Shown here one piece after another: positions 1 to 11,066 of a stretch of 27,193 nt of DNA; within the stretch, counting starts at the first letter, position 1, and every line of letters starts with the position of its first letter. Below the pieces are notes generated by a model. The model had not been told where the DNA came from. It was given only the letters and a program-made list of their open reading frames with translations, and searched no databases. Position numbers and translations under genes: made by a program. The stretch comes from Zygnema cylindricum (lineage: Eukaryota > Streptophyta > Zygnematophyceae > Zygnematales > Zygnemataceae). The stretch is from assembly GCA_037447655.1 (NCBI GenBank), contig JBBHKE010001101.1, forward strand, positions 152,637 through 179,829. The letters run 5' to 3'.

Positions 1-782
1 TCAAATGATGAGGTTGATGTTCAAGGTGAAGGTTAGAGTTACTGTATGGGTCAACATCCAAAAACTTGAAGGAATAGAGCATGAGTTTGGAGTTATAATA
101 GATGAGGAATTTAGTGCAGAAGAGCAAAAAATTTATGTCCCAAGTACCTTACAAACAAGTAGTAGGAAGTCTAGATTACTTCATGAATTGCAATAGGCCC
201 GATATAGCTATAGCTGTTGATGTATTAAACAAAAGTCTACAAAATCCACGAAAGAGAGATTGGGAGGCAACAAAAAGGGTCTTAAGATATCTTGTTGGGA
301 CCAGAAATCTTTGGCTTACTTTGGGAGGGGACAAGGTTAGTATAAACACTTGGAGTGATGTGCTTAGTAGGAAATCTACAACTGGGTATGTCATTGGGAT
401 TGGAAGTGGAACTTGTAGTTGGAGTAGTAAACTCTAAAAAGTCACGGCACAATCGACTATGGAAGCTAAATACATGGCTGCGAGCGCAGCCAAGAAAGAG
501 CTTCTTTAGATTAAGGCATTTCTTCAAGAATTGGGTTTTACACAACACGGAACACAAATAATGTGGTGCAACAATCAGGCAGCCATTTATGTGGCTACAA
601 ACCGAAGTCACCATTTTAAAAGTAAGCATATGGACTTCGGCTACATTTGGTGCGAGAAAAAGTATTTGCAAGTGGTCAAACTTTGTTATTTGCCTGATAA
701 GAAAATGGTTGCGGACATGTTAACAAAAGCCCTTCCATCTCCTAAGTTGAAGTACTGCAGAAAAAGCATGTGGTCTAAGTGA
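1..782 (+). pseudogene. Ty1/copia pol remnant: end of reverse transcriptase plus RNase H
   Basis: This is the 3' end of a copia-type polyprotein, entering from the left edge. From about position 102 one frame reads VPYKQVVGSL and RPDIAIAV (end of the reverse transcriptase), then KRVLRYLVGT, RKSTTGYV, STMEAKYMAA, KSKHMDF and MVADMLTKALPS, all typical of copia RNase H and its C-terminus. The same frame runs to TGA at 780-782. It is interrupted by TAA at 435-437 and TAG at 507-509. The stretch around 350-370 is shorter than in the family, so the catalytic Asp segment (usually SDADWAGD) is deleted. The element is therefore inactive. The upstream part lies outside the window. Confidence 0.9.
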
Positions 783-800
783 GTAAGTTTTCTAAAGCCC

Positions 801-955
801 AAGGGGAGTATTGAAAAGTAAGCTTTGGTAAGTCTTAGTAATTTGAGTCTAGGACTTAGAATATTTTTAAACCACCAACTATTCAATATTAGGTATATTT
901 AGTGTGGATTTTTTAGTATGTACTCGAATAGTTATCTTTGAGTAAATTAGTGTGT
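801..955 (+). repeat. Polypurine tract and probable 3' LTR remnant of the plus-strand copia element
   Basis: Nineteen bases after the RNase H stop is a purine run, AAGGGGAG (801-808), at the place of the copia polypurine tract. The following TTGAAAAG would put the LTR start at TG, position 812. The sequence to about 955 is AT-rich and unlike the LTR proposed at 3345-3996, so the two copia remnants are probably different elements. The right boundary is not defined; it fades into the degraded end of the opposite-strand element. Confidence 0.45.
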
Positions 956-1029
956 CCGGCCGCTTATGAATGTATACATGAAACATATCTCCCGGATTTT
1001 TTGGGTCTAGATATTGTTACTAGACAATT

Positions 1030-3344
1030 TTTGTCTACACACAATAAGTCTTATCCCCCACTCTTTACAATACCCCTCAAAAATAATAAACTCCCCTCCA
1101 TTGTCTCACGAATCGACTTGAGCTTGTTATCAATTTGCCTTTCGGCCATAACATGTCACTCTTTAAATTTTTCAAATGCATTCGTTTTTTTTTTCAATAA
1201 ATACACCCATGACTTCCGAGAGAAGTCATCAACAATCACCAAAATATACTTATTTCCTCCAATTGTCTCAGGTTTAACATGACCACAAATATCGATGTGG
1301 ACAACCTCCAAAGGATTTTGAGCTCGATGCTTGATGTCTTTATTTGGATGGGATTTCCAAATTTGGCGTCCTTTTCTACATCCTCCGCACCCGTTCACCT
1401 TCTCACAGGATGCGAGTTCGAAACCCCTCACCTAAAAATGACGAATCATATTCTTCAAACTTACTTCGGATGTGTGACACATCCAATGATGCCATAAGGT
1501 AAGATCACCTTTCAACTCCAAAATTTGGTGTGAAATTCCCTCGGTGAGAACTCTAGATTTCGGCCTCCTCCATAAGAGCCGAATTAAATTCGCATCCGCT
1601 ACAACCCCTTCTCCAATTACATTCCCCTTCACATTCCAAATCTCAATAGATTGATCACCTCTCGCGAGTAAGCTTCTACCACTCTTTTGGATTTGTGGAA
1701 TGCTTAACAAATTGACCGAACAGTCCGGAATAAAAAGTGTATTTTGAAGACAATACTCTGTCGATTTCTCTTTCTCATCATTATCCCATGAAAGGAGATC
1801 AAGCTGAACCGTGCCAACCGTACCAACCGAAATGACATGGCCACTAGCAACCGTAATTAACTTTGGAACCGTAAGTTTCCTCATGTCATCAAACAAGGTG
1901 GCATCCATGCAAACATGATGAGATGCCTCTATATCAATAATCCACTTTTTCTCCAAATTTCCTCCATTACTTACTGAGTCAAGTGTAATGTTTAGAACCG
2001 GAAAATCATCACCGGTTTCATTACCATTGTCAAAGTAGTTTTCATTACCGTAACCATGGCCGCCACCACGGCCACCTCCTCGGCCGCCACCTTGGCGGCC
2101 TCTATCACCTCCTGTACCTCCTCTTCCATTTCCGAAATCTCCACTCTTCGCATAACATTGAGGGCTCGTATGCCCCCACTTACCGCAAAAATGACATTGC
2201 TTCTCCTTATCCGGAAAAGAGGAAGACAAATGTCCAAGCCGGTTACATCGGTAGAATGTCACATTGGAAAGATCTGAAGGGACTTTCAGTGGACGACCTT
2301 GCTCCTTCTTGTTGCCTTGGCCACCACCACCACCTTTCGGGTCACCTCCTCTACCACCCCCTCTTCCAAGGCATAATTAAGATCCGGAGTTTCGAAATTA
2401 GTAGAGTCAAGAACTCCTCCTAAACTTGAAGAAGTCATGGGAGTTGCCTTCGACATTTTGATAAAAATGACGGTGAATCCGAAGGTGTTATCCGCCTTCG
2501 CTCGTAAAATAACTTTAAGATGCGAATTATTTTCCGGTAAAGCATTAAGAAAAACGCTTAACTTATCCGCATCCAAGATAACTCGGCCATTGTTGATTAA
2601 TTGCTTGAGTATAATATTGAAGCGCTTCACGACATCATCCATCAATTCATTTGAGTTGATTTTAAAATTCATAAAGTCGGTATAAACATATTGACCCCTG
2701 TTCTCAACGCCTTTCTCATATTGCTCCTCAAGTGCTTGCTAACACTCATGGGCCGTGCCGTGAGCGAGGAAATGATCAAGCACGGAAGAAGTGCAATTCT
2801 TCATCAAACCGGTCGTTGCAGCAATATCTTTCAACCTCCATTGAGCACGCGCCTTGTTCTCAATAGGTATTTTCTCCTCTCCATTGACAATCCTCCAAAG
2901 CTTCCTGAGAATAAGTTGGCCTGAAATAAACTTATTCCAAACGTCATAATTGGTGCCATTAAAGGCCACGGATTTCCCCCACATGTTATAATTTTCTTCG
3001 TTTTCCAATCCTTTGCCAAAATCGGACTCTTCTTTTTCTATCTTCGCTTTTTCTTTCCTAATCCCCTCTTTTATCTCACTCTCATTAGCTCCTCTATAGA
3101 ATGGAGGAAGTGTTTTCTTTGCTCTCACTCGGTTGAGTTTGAAAATGGGAATCTACATATCTCATAAGTGTAGCAAACATTTCCTCGAATTTTCTCTCCG
3201 TATTCCGGGTCTCCTCAAATTGCAAACCCAAAAAATTGAACTCTCTTGCTCTCTCCGAAGTTGACATAGGGAAGGAGTATTTCTATTATTCTTCCTCCCC
3301 ATGCGCTCTCTCTTTATCTCTGAAGAAATAGCTCCGATACGAAT
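1030..3344 (-). pseudogene. Ty1/copia gag-protease-integrase remnant, broken by stops and frameshifts
   Basis: Read on the minus strand, gag may start at ATG 3267. A stop at 3096-3094 and a frame change near 3100 break it. It goes on with the NGTNYDVWNKFI and LWRIVNGEE region (UBN2/gag type), another in-frame stop near 2741, then the DDVVKRFNIILKQL segment. A CCHC zinc knuckle (CHFCGKWGHTSPQC, 2155-2196) follows, preceded by a degenerate one, and then a Gly/Arg-rich linker. The protease motif near 1935 reads DIEAS where the family has D(S/T)GAS, so it is probably dead. The GAG-pre-integrase LTLWHHWMCH, an in-frame stop at 1434-1432, and the integrase core start (HIDICGH, VIVDDFS) come next. 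Similarity fades below about 1100; reverse transcriptase is absent. Confidence 0.88.
3331..3343 (-). other. Degenerate primer binding site of the minus-strand copia element
   Basis: The minus strand reads TTCGTATCGGAGC just upstream of gag. Plant copia elements usually carry TGGTATCAGAGC, complementary to the 3' end of initiator tRNA-Met. The match is imperfect but lies exactly between the proposed LTR end and gag. Confidence 0.5.
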
Positions 3345-3996
3345 TGTAGGATCTTGAGCAAAAGACATTCACTCTTAGTAATTCACAAAACATAGAACAT
3401 TACACAGCGGAAGCTCATAAAAGACAAGAGGAATATTCAACCAAAAAGATTTATAAGTGTTCTTGGCCGAAGCCTCTTTACATCATCTCTCTTCTCTCTT
3501 CTCTCTCTTCTATTCCTCTTAAATAATCTCTTACTCCAAGATTAATCCTCTAAGATTTAATCATGTAAGATATATATTGTAACTCTGCACGTGTACACTG
3601 CTGCCTATATACTCGCTACTCTGCACTAAGAGACAACAAGGTAAGACAAGCAAAACTTAGCGTAGCGACGAAGTTTGTCCCTAGCTGACCGTGCACACTG
3701 CAAGAACGTTTCCACGAAGATAGTAGCACGCGCTTTCTTCTTTCGAAATGACTAACTCCAAACGTTGACTTAAACACGTGTCGTCACACGAAAACACCTG
3801 CACGCAAAATGTGACACCTGCGCACAAAAACATAAAGTGACGCGAAACAAAATAGTACATTTCGTTCGCGGATAACAAATGTTCCGCCGCGAAATGACGT
3901 CGTACATTTTGTATGATGACGTGACACTTCATGTCAAACAACTAACTGTTGGTATGACGCTTCGCGAAATGTCGCGAAAACGACAATAACCCAACA
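3345..3996 (-). repeat. Probable 5' LTR of the minus-strand copia element
   Basis: On the minus strand the segment starts TGTTGGGTTATTG (3996 downward), a usual copia LTR start, and ends CTACA just before the primer binding site, giving about 650 bp. It contains a TATA-like CTTATAAATC (near 3450) and a CT/GA-rich part. It also has several CGCGAAA motifs in both orientations (about 3840-3980), which explain its unusual CpG-rich look. No second copy is in the window, so the ends are inferred from position and terminal bases only. Confidence 0.5.
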
Positions 3997-5007
3997 TAGT
4001 TTGCATACCGTCGAACTATGAATGGAAATGCTCAGCAGAGTTCATATTATACGCATGCATGAAATCCGAATTTACAGTGTCATTTGTTATATTAAAACGA
4101 ATTTAAGAAATAGAGAGAATAAGATTGTGCAAATGGATCGTTGATTATACATAATTAATTCAGAATAAAAAGTCTAAACCTTTCCCCAATTTACTTAGCG
4201 AAGCTTGAACTAAAAGCATAGAATATGACTAACATGCATGTGTTTCAAAATGTGATACTGTGGTGTAATGTTTCACAAAAATAAAACAAATCTCACTCTC
4301 GACAATCACTTCGCTTGAAACTGTCAAAAACCTTTTGAAAACTTTTTGAACATTTTTTGGAAATCCATACAGCTTGAACCATAAACACAAGTAGACTTAG
4401 TTGTATATTTGAGCTTCGGGAGCTCATTATAACCCAATTTGAACAACCATAGAACCGTTTCTCCAGTTTGAGAAAAAAAAATGTTTTCTTTTGTGCTTTT
4501 AGGGAAGAAATTGAACTTCCCTCCTAAAGCAGTAATTATTTTGGTCATCTAGTTGAACCTTATGGTGGTAACATCACTTCAAATAAAAGAATCGAAGTAG
4601 AAAAAAAAAGAAAAAAAAAGGGAAGAAAAAAAAATAGTCGAAAAGTTTAGCCTTTTCTCCCACTAACTGGACTCTCCAATAATATACCTCTTTTGACATC
4701 AAATAATCTACAATAAATCAGATACCTTTTCCATCGAAAAAAAGAAAAAAAGAAAAAAAAAGGAAAGAAAAGTAGAAACGACCAAAATTGTAAGCTACCT
4801 TTTGATATAAAAAACTATATATAGAAAGAAACTATCAAAAATGAGTTATCTCGTGCCCAAAAACTGCAATTATAACAAATTTTCTTGACAAGCATTAGTA
4901 CCACTTTTGCACTATATGTTTGAAACAGCTTTGACCAGGAAAAAGAAAAAAGGAAAAAAAGAGAAGGAAAAAAATGACCATCGAATCAACCTTTTTTATT
5001 TTTTCCA
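3997..5007. other. Intergenic, AT-rich, no gene seen
   Basis: No protein family resemblance is seen on either strand. It contains A-rich runs broken by single Gs (4600-4640, 4735-4770, 4940-4975). The right end is the 3' flank of the carrier gene. Confidence 0.5.
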
Positions 5008-8000
5008 TTAACTAGGAACTTTCCCTTCCGTCTCTTGTTGTTGATTTCGACTCTTTTCTTCTCCCTCCAAAGGATTAAGATTCTCAGAACGAAAACGTAA
5101 ACCTGATTCCTTCAATTTTTGGGCTTCAATTTCTTCTCGTTTTGCCTTTCTTTCTGCAACGAGTTTATCGTATGTTGTTTCACTTAAAGCAATGAAATTT
5201 TTTGCGGCATCATAAGTTCCAAGCCTAATACTGCGAGAGAGATGAATAGAAATGATTGTTAGGTGAGGAGAGAGCTTAGAAATAATTGTTAGGTGAGGAG
5301 AGAGCTTTCTCCCTCTGCCTCTGCCTCTCCCTCTCCCTTCTCCCTCCTCTCCCTATCCCTTGCTGTCTTTCCTTTTCTTCCTAACTTCCTAGTGGAGGAT
5401 AATAGAAAAAGCACATTCATTTTGTCCTTTGCCAATCCGCTTGCAACTCGGAAAAGATTCATAAAAAAACAAAAACGACAAAACGAAAACAACCAAACGA
5501 AAACAACAAAATCAAAACAAAAAAAGAACAAACTACCTGCTATTGGGAAGATTCTTCAAAGCATTTGCAACAAATCCGCGATAGAGCCCAACCACTCCAT
5601 CTCTTGCGATAATTCCTGCAGTTGTGAGGGAAAAAAAGTGATTTTTTGAGACATCAGAGAGAAAACTGAAACTCTGAGAGAGAAAGACATACTTTTGGGG
5701 AGGAAATGAATTTTGAGAAAGAAAGAATCGAAGTTTTGAGAGGAAAATGGGACTTTGTAAGAAAATATTGGAATCTTGAAGAGAAAAGAGACTGCTTGCT
5801 AAATAAAAGTATAAAAAATAAAATAAAAGATTGAAATATTTTCATCGTGCAGATAAAAATCCCAGTGAGAAAATAGATAAGTTTGAATATAAAGATGGAA
5901 GGGTATCAAATTGATTAAAACGGCATTCTTTCACGAAAGATGTGTTCAAAGAGAAAACAAAAATAAAAGATAAGGCAAGACGTTCAGCATCCTACGATAA
6001 TTTCTACGCGTTGTCAACTCTCCATTTTTCAATATGATTCTAAAGTTGTTGATTGACATAGAAATTTTAAGTTGCCGCTTCGAGAAACACTCCCACTGGG
6101 GAAAAAAAAAAAAACGACTCCTTAAGGCTTCCCCGGGCTTTTATCCAAAATTCTCCTCTCCTTCCTCTTTTAAACCCTCATTAATGTGGATTTGATGGTT
6201 TTTCCGTGCTCTCTCTCTTTCCTCTTTTGGTTCCTCATTGATACAAAAATGATTGTTTTTTCCTCCCTTTCCCTCCTCTTTCACAACCTCATTCATACAG
6301 GAATGATAGCTTTTTCTCCTCCCTTCCCATCCCCTTTTGAAACCTCATTAATATAAAAAGGAAAGTTATTTTGCTTATTTTAGACCTCTTTGCCCCCCTT
6401 CACTCTCATTATTATACCTTCACTCCCCCCCCTCGCGATAAATTTTTAAGCTCGGTAAATATGGAATGTAAAATTTTGATCACATTTTTCTGGCAACTAT
6501 CTTGCTTATATTCACAATTTTAGTTTAGCTTTTGATTTGGACATTTCAAACACTTATAGTTTTGAGCTTAAGTAAAATGCAAGTAAACTCGCATTGAACT
6601 TGTAAACATCGAATGAAAAACGAACAATTAATGCATCCCCGATTATATAGTATCTCTCGCCTTCTATCTCTTTTATCATTATATCATTTGCAAACTTGAA
6701 CGGATTATTAAAACAATAATTGAGACAATTATTGAACGAATTATTAAAAGAATTTTTGAGAGAACTAGTGAAGGGCTCAAATACTGAAAAGAAAAAATGT
6801 TGTAAAAATCAAATGTTGAAAAAAAAAAATGTTGAAAAACTAATAAATGTTTAACTAATTGATGAAATCATTTAGATATCACTTTGTAAACTAAGTGAAA
6901 TCATTTAGTTAAACACCAATTGCTTTATTTAATCATTACTAACCTAAGTGATGGAATCTCTTTAAAAATAAATAAAAACAACAAAAAAAATCAGCTATTT
7001 TACATTTTTAACTCAAAAACATTCTTACTATTAAACTTAAAAAAGAAAGAAAAAAATGTACCTGGAACAGCATCCAACACAGTGGTAAAAGGAGTTCCTC
7101 TCATCTGTAGTTGTCTCCGGACCGTATCTAGGGGGTAACAGGAGAGAGTGGCGATTGTGGCCGCCATTAAGGCTGGAACATATGAAGCATTCGCATTTTT
7201 TTGAATATCTTCCGGTAAAGATTTCTTTATCCTGTTTAGAAAAGTTCCAAACAACAAAAATAAAGTCTGAATTAAAAATTGCGTAGGCGTTTTTTTTTTT
7301 TTCCCACCCGTTCCACCCTCCCTCCTCCCCTCCCCCCCTCCCTTCCTACCCTCTCCCTCTCCTTCCCTCCCCTCCCTCCCCCCCATCCCTCCCTCCGTCT
7401 CTCCTCTCTCCTCCCCCGTTCCCTTCCTCCCCTCCCTCTCTCCCTTCCTCCCCTCCCTCATTCCCCTTTCTCTCCTCCCTCTTTAAAAAATATTGTCAGC
7501 TGGGTCCCTTCCTTACAAGGAGCTCAGAATCCCGGAATCCCAAACTCCAAAAATCCCAAAAACCGAAATCCCCACAACCCCGAATTTCCAAACACCCTTT
7601 TTTTTTGCGAAGAGAAGGGAGCTCATAAATTGAAGGCACATAAGTCGATAACAAGGAGGGAGAGAGGGGAGCAAGAGAGGGGAGAGGGGAGGAGGGAGTG
7701 GAAGGAGAGGAGGAAGGAATGAAGCTTACAAATCGAAGGCACAGAAGTTAATTGCAATATAAGGCGCAATCCCAAGGAGAGAGGGTCCCAATCCACGGTA
7801 AAAAGAACTGATTCCTTCCTCCTTCAACATGTTGAGAGCAACCTAAAAATACGGAAATAACCAAAAGCTTTTAGCTGATTGCGGTAAATAGTGAAGAAAG
7901 TGGTTTTTCTTCAAGCTTTTTTAAGTTCTTTAAGCGTGTCTTAGCAAGAGGCAATAATTATCAGATTTGAACATTTATTCAACTGAACAATGTGAAGTTT

Positions 8001-11000
8001 TCTATGTGCTCCATTCAGTTTTTTTTTTTGTTTCACATAGATAATGTGAAACTGTAAATTTTCGATCAAAGAACGAGGCAGAAAGAAATGTCTGATGCTT
8101 TCAATAGCAACAGTTTTGAGGAGCTTGTACTGTGTTATTTTGTTATTATGCTTTCATCTACCATTTGTTACTTTTACGTTTATTTCTTATCATTGATGAC
8201 GTACCTTTTGTTATCTTATTGTTGTTTTATATACCACTATATTGCTAAGTGTTAGAATATTGATATCCTCGTCAGTCATATTTGATTATGGACACTACCA
8301 CTACCAATCTACTACAAATGCCGAACCGAACTTCCAAAGGCATAAGCTAGTCATTTTTTGTTTCAATATCGGACCACCAAAGGTTTAAACATAATGCTGT
8401 TTGGACAATTAAAAATAAAATTTAGCGGCAAGCTGAACTTTCTTTAAATTGGGAGAAACTTACAATGCTAGCATGATTAGTTAAGGTATTAAAGTGCTAA
8501 TTATCTGTCCTTTATCATCATTTATTGACCAGTCAATTAAAAACAGAAAAATAAGTGGTAAATATTAACACCTTGTCGACAACTCACAAGAACTCAAACT
8601 TACCGAATTTATGAATTGCCTTTTTCAATACTTATTAACATTATTTGTATAACTACCCTAATTTATCAGGATAACATACAAGCCAATAACAACAGGTCGT
8701 GGGAGCCTAATTTTTTTCTAATACAGAAACGATTTACAGTAAAAAGCTGGACAGACACCAGCATTTTTGTTCTTTGACAATACTTTGTTTATACGTCAAG
8801 TATATCTTTATTTGTAGAGGTTTTGTGTATAAGTTGAGCAAACTCTCTCTTTGTCATTTGCACATAACTTTGTACGTGACTTGAGTAGAACCTTCCTTTA
8901 TTATATATAAACCTTGTACATGATGGATGGATAAGCAATTGAACCTAACAGTGCATGAGTCAAGACTTTGGTTTTTGTTTATACTTCGACTTTTCTTTCT
9001 TTTGCAATATATTTTGTCAAACTCTTTTTTTTTATGTTTTGTAAAATACCTGACTCATAGATTTGCAGGCTGGGTCGACTGCCAAACGAAGCCGTAAAAC
9101 ATCTAGAGGATAAGTGACCTGGAACGAAAGAAAATGAAAGTTTATCAATCACTAAAGTTAATAACAACCGCGAGTGAAAAGTATGGAAAACGAGGACATT
9201 CGAGATGTTTTTACTTAGAAATTTACTACTTAAAATAACTCTCTCACTTACATTTTACTCAGTAAAATTCAAATCACAAACATGAGTTTGTTTTCCACAC
9301 CTCATAATTATGATGAAAAAACATCATAAAGTCTTCAAAATACTCTGTGGGAATGTTATGCTGATGTCGATGCATGAGATCTAGGCAAAACTATGGCAAA
9401 GGGACCTTAAAACTACACACATTTCCAAGTGACCCGACGTATGCGCCACACAAGCGTGTCGATAAATATTTCACCACACATTTGAATTTTTGAAGCCAAA
9501 CGAAAAGTATGCACCTAGCACCATTTGCTGAAATAAAAGAAGTTACATTTAGTCGTGCCCAAGTAGCCACATCATAATCTCCTTCTTGCAATAACTCAAA
9601 CTTCATAAAAAATGTTCATCAATATATCTCAATATCTTGAAAAAGGTGAAACCAGCCAATAAAAATGTCAATAGCAATAGCTCAGATTTCTCGAAACTCC
9701 AAATGAACTTTCATTAAGTACTAAAACGAATTTCAAAATCTATCAATTTCACAAATTTCCTCACCAAGGTCGAAGTCATTCCTGCGCAAGCTCCAGCAGC
9801 GAGCCTTGCTGGTACAGGAAGTTCCTTTCGCTTTCCTTTAAATATTCGCTGATAACCAAGTCAAATGCACAACAAATACACAATAAGTTTTTTTTTTTGG
9901 AGTAACACCTAAATCCCCTCCAGAAATTTGCTGAAACACAAGTCAGATACCCATTTTCAGCTTTGTAAGTGTGTTTTTAGGCTTTCAAACGACTGTCAAC
10001 CCTTTTCAAATATTCCCTTATCTGCCAATCAAATACATCAAAAACATTCCCGAATCCTGTTCAACAACTCATCCAAACCCAATTGGTACTTTTCAAATTT
10101 CTTCTTCCAGTTTTTAACAATATACAAAACAAAAATTCAGAAAACTCACCTTGTATGTTTCGTAGGCAAACAACTGCACTGCGCTGTATGGGATAACGCG
10201 GATTACCTGATCATTGAACCTCACCCAAAATCAGTGAAAATACATTTCCCCATTATTTTCCATAGAACATTTCCTGGTTTTGCTTAAAGGTGAATCTCTC
10301 CACGAGACATGTTTGTACTGAACATAAAAAGATAATGTATTCCAAAAATGAAAAAAAAATCGTTGTTCCTAAAATAAAAAAGCTCACGTCATAATGTGGT
10401 CCACATGTTTGGATGTACTTTTTAGTTTTTTTTAACTAAAGAGGCAAATATATGCTTAGAAGCAAATATTGTAAAAGCTCTGGTTTGCAACAATCGTGAA
10501 TATGATAAGGAGCTTTGCGATATTAGCACAGTAACAAACCTGTAAAAGAAAAGTAACACTAATGAGGGAGAGGGAGAGGGAGAGGGGGAGGGGGAGGGGG
10601 AGGGGGAGGGGGAGGGGGAGGGGGAGGGGGAGGGGGAGGGGGAGGGGGAGGGGGAGGGGGAGGGGGAGGGGGAGGGGGAGGGGGAGGGGGAGGGGGAGGG
10701 GGAGGGGGAGGGGGAGGCGGAGGCGGAGGCGGAGGGGGAGGGGGAGGGGGGGGGAGAGAGGGGGAGAGGGGGAGAGGGGGAGGGGGAAGGGAGGGGGAGG
10801 GGGAGGGGGAGGGGGAGGGGGAGGGGGAGGGGGAGGGGGAGGGGGAGGGGGAGGGGGAGGGGGAGGGGGAGGGGGAGGGGGAGGGGGAGGGGGAGGGGGA
10901 GGGGGAGGGGAAGGGAGAGGGAGAGGGGGAGGGAGAGGGAGAGGGAGAGGGAGAGGGAGAGGGAGAGGGAGAGGGAGACCGAGAGAGAGAGCAGGGGCGA

Positions 11001-11024
11001 GAGAGGGGGGGAGAGAGAGCAGGG

Positions 11025-11066
<42 letters not shown>

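Noticed and set aside
3681-3941. 86-codon minus-strand frame within the proposed LTR
   Set aside because: No recognisable motif; lies in the CpG-rich part of the copia LTR.
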